Positions 44,279 to 52,604 of a DNA stretch of 64,000 nt are shown one piece after another. Positions within the stretch are counted from its first letter, which is position 1. Each line of letters begins with the position of its first letter. The notes under the pieces were generated by a model. That model saw only the letters and a list, made by a program, of their open reading frames with translations, did not search any database and was not told the DNA's origin. Location of the stretch: assembly GCF_024809975.1 (NCBI RefSeq), contig NZ_JANUDY010000005.1, positions 62,001 through 126,000 on the forward strand. Direction: 5' to 3'. The translations under genes and the position numbers were made by a program. Source of the DNA: Comamonas sp. BIGb0152 (GTDB lineage Bacteria > Pseudomonadota > Gammaproteobacteria > Burkholderiales > Burkholderiaceae_C).

Positions 44279-45643
44279 ATGCACACCCTGAACCTCTCAT
44301 TCCCGTCGGCGCGCTTTGTGATGCCCCGTCGCACGATGACCGTGTCGGCCCTGGCTGCCACCCTGCTGCTGAGCGGCTGCGCGCTGCCCACCTACCAACA
44401 AGTCCGCATGGCCGACGACGAAGCGCCGGTGATGCAAGGCCCGGGCCCGCGCCACAATGGCACGCCGCTGGACAGCAGCTTTGCCTGCCTGTCGCACCGC
44501 ATCGTCGAGCAAGGCAAGGGCCGCGCGCCGCTGTCGATTGCCGTCGGCGATATCAAGGACTACACCGGCAAGTACTCGCAAGGCGACGGCAACGTCGTCA
44601 CCCAGGGCGGATCGCTGATGGTGTATTCGGCGCTGGGCAAGCTGGGCGGTGCCATTGATGTGCGCGAGCGCTTTGACACCCGCGTGGCCGAGCTGGAGCT
44701 GGCCTACACCGACCGGCGCCAGCTGGGCGATGGCAACCAGCATGCGCTGGCCGATGAAAAAGGCCAGCGGGCGGTGCCCTGGCTGCCGTACTACGGCGGC
44801 TCCATCCTGCGCTCCGATTACTACATCATCGGCGGCCTGACCGAGGTGAACTACAACATCCAGTCCGGCGGCATCGAAGCCCAGGTCAACCAGATCGGCC
44901 CGCGCTACCGCGTCTTCACGATGAATGTGGGCGCCGACCTGCGCATCGTCGAGACCAAGACCCTGCGCGTGGTGCGTGCCGTCAGCCTGCAAAAGCAGAT
45001 CGTGGGCCGCGAGATCGGTGTGGGCATCTTCCGCTTCTTTGGCAGCAACCTGTTTGACATCAATGCCGGCAGCAAGGACCTGGAGCCCGTGCAACTGGGC
45101 GTGCGCACCACCTTGGAGCAGGGCGTGCTGGAGCTGATCAGCACCGTGACGCAAACCCCGGCAGGCCCTTGCATGGAAGGCGCCAAGATGGCGGCCGCCG
45201 AGCCCGCTGCTTCGGCGCCAGCACCGATGCCCGCCGAGCCTGCAGCGCCAGCACCGGCCGCCGCGCCAGCCGCTGCAGCCACCCCGGCCATGCCGGAGAA
45301 GACGGCCGCTGCCATGACCTCGCTGGATGTGGTCTTTGAAGAGAACAACACCCGCATCGCCCAGCAATCGGCCACCGCCGCAGAGACCGTGGCGACCCGG
45401 CTGCGCGCCGGCCAGGGCGTGCGCATGGCGCTGCTGGCCCGCGAGAACGAGAACGACCAGAACCCCGCCCGGCGCGATGCGCTGACCGAGGAACGCCTGC
45501 AAGCGCTGCGTACGGAGTTGGCCCAGCACGGCATTCCTCCGAGCCAGGTGCAGGTGCAGTGGCGGCCCACGCCGGGTGACACCACCGTGCACCGCTACGG
45601 CGCGGGCTACCGCCTGCTGGCCCGGCTGCACATCAAGCCCTGA
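44279..45643 (+). CDS. CsgG/HfaB-like outer-membrane secretion lipoprotein
   Basis: 454 residues from the ATG 44279, with GGAGGA at a good distance. The lipobox is LLLSGC (Cys34; if translation begins at MPRRTMTV it is Cys20). The CsgG-like domain runs from about 65 to 300: SIAVGDIKDYTGKYS, LGGAIDVRERFDTRVAELEL, YIIGGLTEVNYNI, FTMNVGADLRIVETKT and GVRTTLEQGVLELI. After an Ala/Pro linker there is a C-terminal ~110-residue domain (MTSLDVVFEENNTRIAQQSA, RLRAGQGVRMALLA) that looks OmpA-like/periplasmic in layout. In curli and holdfast systems such proteins form the outer-membrane export pore. The middle gene of a three-gene set. Confidence 0.82.
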   Translation: MHTLNLSFPSARFVMPRRTMTVSALAATLLLSGCALPTYQQVRMADDEAPVMQGPGPRHNGTPLDSSFACLSHRIVEQGKGRAPLSIAVGDIKDYTGKYSQGDGNVVTQGGSLMVYSALGKLGGAIDVRERFDTRVAELELAYTDRRQLGDGNQHALADEKGQRAVPWLPYYGGSILRSDYYIIGGLTEVNYNIQSGGIEAQVNQIGPRYRVFTMNVGADLRIVETKTLRVVRAVSLQKQIVGREIGVGIFRFFGSNLFDINAGSKDLEPVQLGVRTTLEQGVLELISTVTQTPAGPCMEGAKMAAAEPAASAPAPMPAEPAAPAPAAAPAAAATPAMPEKTAAAMTSLDVVFEENNTRIAQQSATAAETVATRLRAGQGVRMALLARENENDQNPARRDALTEERLQALRTELAQHGIPPSQVQVQWRPTPGDTTVHRYGAGYRLLARLHIKP

Positions 45644-45763
45644 TTGCGACGGCTCTCTGTAGCTACCAATTTCATAGCTTATAGCGCTTTATAGACGGGC
45701 ACTAAGAGCATAAAACACCCAATTCACGTCTAGTTTTCCTCCCTGTACCACTAGGAGACAGTC
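45644..45763. promoter_or_regulatory. 120-bp gap before the giant repeat protein gene
   Basis: This AT-richer gap contains a TAGAGCATA-type A/T stretch and ends with AGGAGACAG before the ATG, a good ribosome-binding site. It may hold a separate promoter, but none can be assigned with certainty. Confidence 0.3.
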
Positions 45764-48763
45764 ATGTCCCACAAGCACCCAACCTTTCTTCGCCGGGCAC
45801 GCCTGGCTCCGCTGGCCGCTGCAGCTGCGCTGATTGCTGCCACCTCCGGCATGGCCCTGGCGCAAAGCAACGGAACCCTTCCAGTGAGCGGCCCCACGGC
45901 CAACCAAACCAGCAGTGGCCCGGTGAGCGCGCAGAACAACAGCACGGCGCAGTACACCAGTTTCCCCAGCAATGGCGTGGTGAACGCCAATGGCGTCGAT
46001 GCGCAGGCCATCGGCAACCAGCACCGGCTTGACACCGGGGCGGCTGCGGCCTTGACCATCAACAACCAGCCGCTGGTGCAGCCCACGGTGAGCGTGCTCC
46101 AGCAGGTCAATGGCGGGGTCAGCAGTGGCACGACCGGGAGCATCGGCGTCAATGCCAACAACGTCACGGGCAACCATGACAACAGCACCGCCAGCGTGAG
46201 CAACAACGAGGCCAGTGCGGCCTCTACTGGCAACACCTCCGTGGGCACCATGCTGGTCACCGGCGGAGCCGTGGACATGGGCACCGCCGCCACCACCGAA
46301 GTGACGCAGGGTGTGGCTGCCAATGCACCGGTCTCGGCCTCCACGGACCTGACCCGGGTCGGCATCCGTCTGAACCAGACCGCTGCCAATGCGAACAACG
46401 CCATGGACAACCTGACCCTGGGCGTCTCGGGCAACCAGGTTGACAGTGCCGCACAAGCCAATACCACCCAGGCCGGAATCCAGGTGCAGGCCAGCAGTGT
46501 CAACCTCGGCGCTGCTGCCACGAGCACTGTCGACCAGCAAGCCGCTGGTGAGGTCACCGGCGAGAGCCGGGTGAACCTGGTGGGTATCCGTGTGCTGGGC
46601 ACCACCAACCGGGCGCTGACCGACAGCCAATTGGGCGTCAGCAGCAACAGCGTGCAGGCATCGGCAGGTGGTAACCAGCAGACCAGCGTGCTGCAGATCA
46701 CTGCGGCGGGCGACGTGGTGCAGACCGGCGGTGCAGGTCTGGTCAACACCGCTACCCAGGCCACCAGCGGCGCCATCAACGCCAGCAGCAACGTGGCCAC
46801 CTTGGGCATCGACAACCAAAAGACAGGCTCCGAGGACAACCGCTACAGCGTCAGCGGCAACAGCGTAGGCGCCCAGGCCGATGGCAACAGCGGCAGCAAC
46901 CGCAGCGCCGTGGCCGCGGCAGGCGCCATCACCGATGTGCTCTTGCAGACCAGCAACAGCCAGACCGTCAGCGGCAGCGGCGTCTCGGCCAGCGCCCAGG
47001 TGGGCGCGTTGGGTGTGCAGACCCTGGACAGCACCAACGACGCGCAGACCGTCAGCGCCAACCGGGTGCAAGCCGAGGCCAATGGCTCCAGCGCCAGCAA
47101 CCAGACCCGCGCAGGTGCTAGTGATATCCGCAGCACCCTGGCCGGTACCAGCAATGCCCAGACCCACAGCAGTGGCAGCGTCTCGGCCAGCGCGGGCGCA
47201 ACGCGCATTGGCAGCGAATCGACCAGCCTGTCGGGCACCAGCCTGACGGTGAGCGGCAACCAGATCAGCGCCGAAGCCAATGGTGCATCCGCCACCAACG
47301 ACGCCCTGCTGGGTGCCGACAATGCGGTGACCCAATCGGCTGCGCTGGTGGGCAATACGCAGACCCATACGGCGGGTGCCGTGCAGGCCAGCGCCGGCTC
47401 CAACTTGGTGGGCGCAGGCACCGGCAGCGCCTCCAATGCGAGCCTGGTGGTCAGCGGCAACCAGTTCAGTGCCACCGCTGCCAGCCAGAAGGCGGACAAC
47501 CTGGCCCGCATCAATGCCACCAACGGCGTGTCCGATTCCGCTGCAGCCGTGGTCAACCTGCAAGACCATGTCGCGGGCAATGTCAGCGCCACCGTGGCCG
47601 GTCTCACCACGCTGAGCCCGTCTCCCAATCCGGTACCGATGCTGATCGGTCTGCGTGCGGACACGGCCTCGGGCTCCAGCCTGACCGTCACGGGCAACCA
47701 GGGCGCATCGGATGCAATCGTGAACCAGGCGGACAACCAGGTAGCGCTGTCCGGCAGCCGCATCGATGGCAGCTCTGCTGCCTACCTGTTCAATGTGCAG
47801 GCGGTGCAATCGGGCAATGCGCAGGCGCTGACCCGCGTCAACCTGGGTGTCGACGGCAATGCCGCCGTGGACACCACGCGTGCGGGCGGCCATGAATTGG
47901 TGGTGAGCGGCAACCAGTTCAGTGCCAATGCCAGCCAGAACCAGGCCACCAACGCCCTGGATATCAGTGCGACGAGCACCCTGAGTGCGGACACCGCCCA
48001 ACCCAACTTGTTGGGCAACCTGCAGCTGTCGGCGGGCAACACCACGGCCACCACCGAGATGCAGATTCTCAGCGGCCGCAGCGTGGTCAGCGACGCCAGT
48101 GGCAACACCACCATCACCGGCAACCAGGCCAGCAGCCTGGCCCGTGCCAACGTGGCCAACAACCAGCTGACGGTGGCTGCAGGCACGCAGGCCAGCGACC
48201 AGTTTGCGTTGCTGGGCAATGTGCAGGACAACAGCGGTGCCGTGACCTCGACCGCCAGCTTGCAGATGCAGGGCAGTGCCGCCAACCGCCTCGATGGCAA
48301 CCTCACCAGCTCGTCCAACCAGGCGCTGGCCGTGGCTGCGGGCAATACCTCGCTCAACAGCGTGACGGTGGCGGCGGGTACGGCGCTCAACAGCGGCTCG
48401 GGTGTGGGCTTGCTCAATGCGCAAAACAACAGCGGTGCGGTGGTGGCCTCGGCGACGCTGAACGCCAATGCCTTCTCACGCGGCAACACGCTCAACCTGA
48501 GCGGCAATACCGCCAGCGCGACGGCCGTGGGCAACAACGCCGAAAACCTGGTGAACGTCTCGTCCCTGCCCGGCCAGCAAATGGCCAGTGCGGTGCTGAC
48601 CTCCAACCAGGTCAACAGCGGCAATGTGAGCGCCGTGGTGAGCGGCAGCTACAGTGCATCCGGTGTGGCGAGCACCAGTGGCATCAATGTGTCGGGTAAC
48701 CGCTCGTCGGCGGTGGCCATTGGTAACCGTGCCACCTCGTCCATGACATTGGGTGTGCAATAA
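45764..48763 (+). CDS. Giant secreted repeat protein (999 residues), probable surface adhesin or fibre component
   Basis: A signal peptide (LAPLAAAAALIAATSGMALAQ region) is followed by a repetitive protein very rich in Ala, Ser, Asn, Gly, Val, Thr and Gln. I see no Cys or Trp and very little Lys or aromatic residue. From about residue 220 on, a core resembling V-S-G-N-Q-x-S-A-x-A recurs at about 220, 291, 362, 429, 495, 561, 641, 713, 783, 849, 911 and 975, i.e. every 62-80 residues. Each core is followed by a variable, strand-prone segment. The pattern suggests a beta-solenoid or curlin-like fibre. It follows a CsgG/HfaB-like exporter gene as hfaD does in Caulobacter, but is much larger. A strong terminator follows. 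Confidence 0.78.
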   Translation: MSHKHPTFLRRARLAPLAAAAALIAATSGMALAQSNGTLPVSGPTANQTSSGPVSAQNNSTAQYTSFPSNGVVNANGVDAQAIGNQHRLDTGAAAALTINNQPLVQPTVSVLQQVNGGVSSGTTGSIGVNANNVTGNHDNSTASVSNNEASAASTGNTSVGTMLVTGGAVDMGTAATTEVTQGVAANAPVSASTDLTRVGIRLNQTAANANNAMDNLTLGVSGNQVDSAAQANTTQAGIQVQASSVNLGAAATSTVDQQAAGEVTGESRVNLVGIRVLGTTNRALTDSQLGVSSNSVQASAGGNQQTSVLQITAAGDVVQTGGAGLVNTATQATSGAINASSNVATLGIDNQKTGSEDNRYSVSGNSVGAQADGNSGSNRSAVAAAGAITDVLLQTSNSQTVSGSGVSASAQVGALGVQTLDSTNDAQTVSANRVQAEANGSSASNQTRAGASDIRSTLAGTSNAQTHSSGSVSASAGATRIGSESTSLSGTSLTVSGNQISAEANGASATNDALLGADNAVTQSAALVGNTQTHTAGAVQASAGSNLVGAGTGSASNASLVVSGNQFSATAASQKADNLARINATNGVSDSAAAVVNLQDHVAGNVSATVAGLTTLSPSPNPVPMLIGLRADTASGSSLTVTGNQGASDAIVNQADNQVALSGSRIDGSSAAYLFNVQAVQSGNAQALTRVNLGVDGNAAVDTTRAGGHELVVSGNQFSANASQNQATNALDISATSTLSADTAQPNLLGNLQLSAGNTTATTEMQILSGRSVVSDASGNTTITGNQASSLARANVANNQLTVAAGTQASDQFALLGNVQDNSGAVTSTASLQMQGSAANRLDGNLTSSSNQALAVAAGNTSLNSVTVAAGTALNSGSGVGLLNAQNNSGAVVASATLNANAFSRGNTLNLSGNTASATAVGNNAENLVNVSSLPGQQMASAVLTSNQVNSGNVSAVVSGSYSASGVASTSGINVSGNRSSAVAIGNRATSSMTLGVQ
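46425..48763 (+). repeat. About twelve imperfect coding repeats (190-240 bp) in the giant protein gene
   Basis: The core codons for V-S-G-N-Q are at about 46425, 46637, 46850, 47050, 47248, 47448, 47688, 47902, 48112, 48312, 48498 and 48690. The unit length varies and the DNA is well diverged between copies, so the repeats are old rather than recently expanded. Confidence 0.7.
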
Positions 48764-48786
48764 GCCGCAAGGCCTTGCACTTTGAC

Positions 48787-48816
48787 AGCCCGCCTGGTCT
48801 CCAGGCGGGCTTTTTT
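48787..48816 (+). terminator. Terminator after the giant repeat protein gene
   Basis: AGCCCGCCTGG and CCAGGCGGGCT pair perfectly around a three-base loop and are followed by six T, 23 bases beyond the stop codon. Confidence 0.92.
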
Positions 48817-48893
48817 GGGTATATCGCACCCTTTGCGTGCGATACCGTGCACGGGCTAACCTGCCGGGTTTTTAACCCTCCAAGGAGCTTGTC

Positions 48894-49523
48894 ATGAACG
48901 TCGCCATACCGCCATTTTGGGCATCGTGGCTGTACCGACCGGTGGAGTTGCGCATCGATGTGAGCCCGATTCCACCCCAGCAACTGGAAGGCGAATGCGC
49001 CTCCCTCCACGATCGCATCCACACCCCCGGCGACAGGCTCTACGGCCTGCCCGAGATTCCTTTGTCCGACCCCCGTTTTGCCATCCGCTACCGCAGCGCT
49101 GATGGCGAGTTCTATGTCTATGTCGAAGACCAGCTGGAGCACCGCATTGCGGGCTTTACCGTCTTCAACCGCCTGATCGAGCTGGACAAGCGGGCCGACC
49201 GCTACCTGCGCGGCCCCCACAGCCGCTTTGACCCGGCCTACCAGCGCCAGGGCCTGGCCACCTGCCTTTACCGCTGGGCGCTCGATGCGGGCCTGTGCCT
49301 GGTCACCGGGGCGCGCCAGTCGCCCGGCGCGCATGCGCTGTGGCACAAGCTGGCCGCCAGCCACCGGCTGGGCTATGTCGATATCACCGACAAGAAAATG
49401 CACTACCTCGGCGACCGCATCGCGCCCGAGCAGCTGGACCGGCTCAGCACCCGCATGTTTTTGCTGGGCCGGGGCTGGTCACTGGGCAGCTTTGCCGCCG
49501 CCACCGGCATGCGCTGCGACTGA
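48894..49523 (+). CDS. GNAT-like N-acetyltransferase
   Basis: 209 residues. The central RFDPAYQRQGLATCLYRWALD looks like the acetyl-CoA binding loop (Q-x-x-G-x-A/G). It is preceded by a beta-rich half with FAIRYRSADGEFYVYVEDQ. The C-terminal MFLLGRGWSLGSFAAATGM is unusual for the family. The acceptor is unknown. The upstream AAGGAG supports the ATG at 48894. Confidence 0.7.
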   Translation: MNVAIPPFWASWLYRPVELRIDVSPIPPQQLEGECASLHDRIHTPGDRLYGLPEIPLSDPRFAIRYRSADGEFYVYVEDQLEHRIAGFTVFNRLIELDKRADRYLRGPHSRFDPAYQRQGLATCLYRWALDAGLCLVTGARQSPGAHALWHKLAASHRLGYVDITDKKMHYLGDRIAPEQLDRLSTRMFLLGRGWSLGSFAAATGMRCD

Positions 49524-49538
49524 CCGCTCAGCGCCGCC

Positions 49539-50153
49539 TCAAGCTGGCCGCCGCATCACGAACTTGCCCGCTTCACTGATCGTGAAATAGTCGCCCGGCC
49601 CGCCGCCGCGCAAGAGCGGCTTGCCCGCTGCCGTCTGGTACACGCCGTCTTGCAGCAGTTGCTCGTCGATATGTACCTTCAGCACCTCGCCCAGCACCAG
49701 CCAGGTAGGCACCTGCGCGCCTTGGGCGGTTTGCAGCTGGATGATCTGGGTGCAGCGGCATTCCATGGTCACCAGGCTGGCTTGCACGCGCGGCGGGCGC
49801 ACCAGGTGCGAGGGCTCGGTGGCCAGGCCTGCCAGCGCAAACTCATTGACCTCGGGGCCCACGGCCGCGCAGCTCTGGTTCATGGCCTCGGCCAGCGATT
49901 CGCTCGCCAGGTTCCAGACAAACTCGCCCGTGGCCTCGATGTTGTTCAGGCTGTCTTTGCGGCCCACGCTGGCAAAGCCGACGATGGGCGGCACATAGTT
50001 GAAGGCGTTGAAAAAGCTGTAAGGCGCCAGGTTCAGCACGCCCGCGCTGCTGATGCTGGAGATCCAGCCAATCGGGCGGGGGCCGACGATGGCGTTGAAG
50101 GGGTCATGGGGCAGGCGGTGGCCGTGGCGGGGTTCGTAGCTGTGCAGCGGCAT
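49539..50153 (-). CDS. Flavin reductase-like FMN-binding protein
   Basis: 204 residues. Typical split-barrel flavoprotein sequence: YEPRHGHRLPHDPFNAIVGP, RPIGWISSISSAGVLNLAPY, SFFNAFNYVPPIVGFAS and a long FMN/substrate loop with VWNLASESLAEAMNQSC. Members reduce flavins or act on small oxidised substrates. The partner is unknown. It is the downstream gene of a leftward pair with an AraC regulator, 45 bases apart. Confidence 0.85.
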   Translation of the reverse strand: MPLHSYEPRHGHRLPHDPFNAIVGPRPIGWISSISSAGVLNLAPYSFFNAFNYVPPIVGFASVGRKDSLNNIEATGEFVWNLASESLAEAMNQSCAAVGPEVNEFALAGLATEPSHLVRPPRVQASLVTMECRCTQIIQLQTAQGAQVPTWLVLGEVLKVHIDEQLLQDGVYQTAAGKPLLRGGGPGDYFTISEAGKFVMRRPA

Positions 50154-50198
50154 GGTGGAGGAGAAAGGGTGTGGTGAAAGAAGGCGAAAAAACTGGGG

Positions 50199-51104
50199 CT
50201 AGCGGGTCTGCATGCCCAAAAAGCGCACCGGTGAGAGGCCACAGGCGCGCTGCACCATGGCACTGAAGGCGCTGGGCGTGTAGCCCAGCTCGGCGGCAAT
50301 CTGGCCAATGGCCAGGCCGCTGGCACCCAGCTGCACGGCCTTGGCCAGGATGACCTGCTGGCGCCATTGCAGATAGGTGCAGCCCAGCTCCTGGCGGAAC
50401 AGGCGCGCAATGGTGCGCGGGCTGGCGCCGCTGTTGTGGGCAAAGGCCTGCAGACTGTCATGGGCCAGCGGGTCGTCCAGCACCGCCTGGCATAGGCTGT
50501 GCAAGCGCTTGTCGCGCGGCATGTCCACGCGCAGATCGAGCTGGGTGGCCTGGCGCAACTCATCGAGCAGCAGCGCGCTGACATGGCGCTCGCGCGCCAA
50601 CTGCAGCGCAGTCGGTGGGGGCGCATCATCGGGCAGGGTCGGCAGGTCGCAGACCAGGGCACGCATCAGCTCGGACACCTCCAGCACGCGGCAGCGTCGC
50701 CATAGGTTGCTGGTGCTGTCCTCCAGGCTGGGGCCGCACTGGCCCTCGGCCTGGTAGATGTAGAGGGTGCGCAGCTCGGCCGTCTCCACCAGGGTCACCG
50801 CATGCTCCACGCCGGGCGGAATCCACAGCGCCCGGCGGGGCGGCACCACAAAGGTGGCCGAGGGCACCCGCAGGTGCACGGTGCCGGTGATGGACAGGGC
50901 CAGCTGCGCCCAGGCATGCTGGTGCGGCAGCACCTGGGTATCGCCACCCAATTCGCGCAGCTTGGCGCGCACCGGCCGCTCGGCGGTGGGTACAAACAGA
51001 TGGGGGGTGAGCGAATCCACATACTGCCAGGCACGGCTGGCCAGGGCGGCACCGGCAGCAGGGCGCGCCGGGCGGGTGCGGGGCTTGGACACGGCAGAGG
51101 TCAT
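50199..51104 (-). CDS. AraC-family transcriptional regulator with cupin sensor domain
   Basis: 301 residues from the ATG 51104. The N-terminal half is a cupin-type sensor (LPHQHAWAQLALSITGTVHL, RRALWIPPGVEHAVTLV). The C-terminal half is a two-helix-turn-helix AraC domain (LQAFAHNSGASPRTIARLFR, LAIGQIAAELGYTPSAFSAM) ending with the usual SPVRFL. It is divergent from an MFS transporter gene, a common regulator-exporter pair; the effector is unknown. Confidence 0.9.
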   Translation of the reverse strand: MTSAVSKPRTRPARPAAGAALASRAWQYVDSLTPHLFVPTAERPVRAKLRELGGDTQVLPHQHAWAQLALSITGTVHLRVPSATFVVPPRRALWIPPGVEHAVTLVETAELRTLYIYQAEGQCGPSLEDSTSNLWRRCRVLEVSELMRALVCDLPTLPDDAPPPTALQLARERHVSALLLDELRQATQLDLRVDMPRDKRLHSLCQAVLDDPLAHDSLQAFAHNSGASPRTIARLFRQELGCTYLQWRQQVILAKAVQLGASGLAIGQIAAELGYTPSAFSAMVQRACGLSPVRFLGMQTR

Positions 51105-51255
51105 GGCAGCGGGGAGCGCAAAGCGGGTCGCGGGGTGGCAACAAGGCCAGGCCCTGCAGCCTGCAAGGGGCAGGCGCAGCGGCTTGGCACCTTGGCGATA
51201 GTAATCGTCCTTCTGTCGCATACATGCCGGCAGGGCTTTGGCTACCATCGGTGCC

Positions 51256-52530
51256 ATGACAAGCACCACAACAACAACGCCGGGCCCCAGCGCGCTGGGC
51301 AGCCTGCGCCAGGATTCCCGCACCATCGGCCTGGTGGGCCTGGCCCATGGCTCTTCGCACTTCTTCCACCTGCTGCTGCCGCCGCTGTTTCCCTGGCTGA
51401 TCGCCGACTTCGGCTTCAGCTACTCCGAGCTGAGCGTGCTGGTCTCCGCCTTCTTCATCGTCTCGGGCGTGGGCCAGGCGCTGGCCGGCTTTGTGGTCGA
51501 CCGCTTTGGCGCCCGGCCCATCATGTTTGCCGCGCTCAGCAGCTTTGCGGTGGCCGGGGTCATCGCGGGTACCGCCAACAGCTATGCCGGGCTGATGCTG
51601 GCCGCCATTTTTGCCGGCCTGGGCAATGCGCCTTTCCACCCGGTGGACTTCACCATCCTCAACAAGCGCCTCTCGCCCCAGCGCCTGGGCCATGGTTTTT
51701 CGGTGCATGGGCTGTCGGGCAACCTGGGCTGGGCGGCCGCGCCGGTGTTCATGGCGGGCATCACCTCGGCCACCGGCTCCTGGCGCATCGCCTGCCTGTG
51801 TGGCGCGGCGCTGGCGGCCATCATCCTGGTCATCATGGTCATCAACCGCGATGCGCTCGATGACCGGGTCAGCTTGCCGGGCGCAGCCCCTGCCAAGTCG
51901 GCGGTTGCTGGCAAGCAGGAGCACCCGATGGCCTTTCTCAAGCTGCCGTCGGTCTGGCTCTGCTTCTCCTTCTTTTTCTGGACCACCTGCGCGATGAGCG
52001 CCATCCAGTCCTTCTCCAGCCCCGCGCTGCAGCAGCTCTATGGGCTGCCGGCCAGCATCACCGCCTATGTGGTGACCGGCTATATGCTGTTTGGCGCAGC
52101 GGGCATGGTGCTGGGTGGCTTTTTGGTGGGCCGGGTGGAGCGGCTGGAGAAGGTGATCTCCGCCTGCCTGCTGTTCTCGGGCGTCTTGCTGGCGCTGGTG
52201 GGCACGGGCTGGCTGCCCGGCTATGCAGCGCTGGGCGTGGCGGCGTTGGCCGGTATCGGCACCGGCTTGGCCGGCCCATCGCGCGACATGCTGGTCAAGC
52301 GCGCTGCGCCCCCCGGCGCCACGGGCCGGGTCTATGGCATGGTGTACTCCGGCCTGGATCTGGGCTTTTGCCTGGCGGCCCCGGTGTTTGGCTACATGCT
52401 GGACCACCATATGAACGCCGGCGTGTTCTTTGGCGCGGCGGTGGGCATGGTGCTCAGCGTCGTATCGGCCGGCTTTGTGGGTGCCGGTGTGGCGGCGCGC
52501 AAGCAGAAGGCGGCAGCGGTGCCTGCCTGA
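51256..52530 (+). CDS. MFS transporter (fosmidomycin-resistance/Fsr-like)
   Basis: 424 residues from the ATG 51256. It starts with LVGLAHGSSHFFHLLLPPLF, the conserved opening of Fsr-type MFS efflux proteins, then FVVDRFGARPIMFAALSSF (MFS signature loop) and NAPFHPVDFTILNKRLSP. Twelve hydrophobic helices are visible. The substrate cannot be assigned. It is divergent from the AraC regulator gene. Confidence 0.88.
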   Translation: MTSTTTTTPGPSALGSLRQDSRTIGLVGLAHGSSHFFHLLLPPLFPWLIADFGFSYSELSVLVSAFFIVSGVGQALAGFVVDRFGARPIMFAALSSFAVAGVIAGTANSYAGLMLAAIFAGLGNAPFHPVDFTILNKRLSPQRLGHGFSVHGLSGNLGWAAAPVFMAGITSATGSWRIACLCGAALAAIILVIMVINRDALDDRVSLPGAAPAKSAVAGKQEHPMAFLKLPSVWLCFSFFFWTTCAMSAIQSFSSPALQQLYGLPASITAYVVTGYMLFGAAGMVLGGFLVGRVERLEKVISACLLFSGVLLALVGTGWLPGYAALGVAALAGIGTGLAGPSRDMLVKRAAPPGATGRVYGMVYSGLDLGFCLAAPVFGYMLDHHMNAGVFFGAAVGMVLSVVSAGFVGAGVAARKQKAAAVPA

Positions 52531-52548
52531 TCTGGGTTTCCACATGAC

Positions 52549-52590
52549 AAAGGCCCACGCAACAGCTTGGTTGAGCGGGCCTTTGCTTTT
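52549..52590 (+). terminator. Terminator after the MFS gene
   Basis: AAAGGCCC and GGGCCTTT, with weaker pairing inside (CGC/GCG), followed by a T-rich tail. It lies between convergent genes. Confidence 0.75.
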
Positions 52591-52604
52591 GTGGAGCGTT
52601 TGAA

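Noticed and set aside
45689..48424. A 911-codon open frame antisense to the giant repeat protein gene
   Set aside because: The plus strand has a signal peptide, ribosome-binding site and repeats. The minus-strand frame is a by-product of the biased codon use and repeats.
46425..48763. Giant protein as a trimeric autotransporter or two-partner secretion adhesin
   Set aside because: There is no YadA-type C-terminal membrane anchor, no TPS domain after the signal peptide and no TpsB gene nearby; a CsgG/HfaB-like gene is directly upstream instead.
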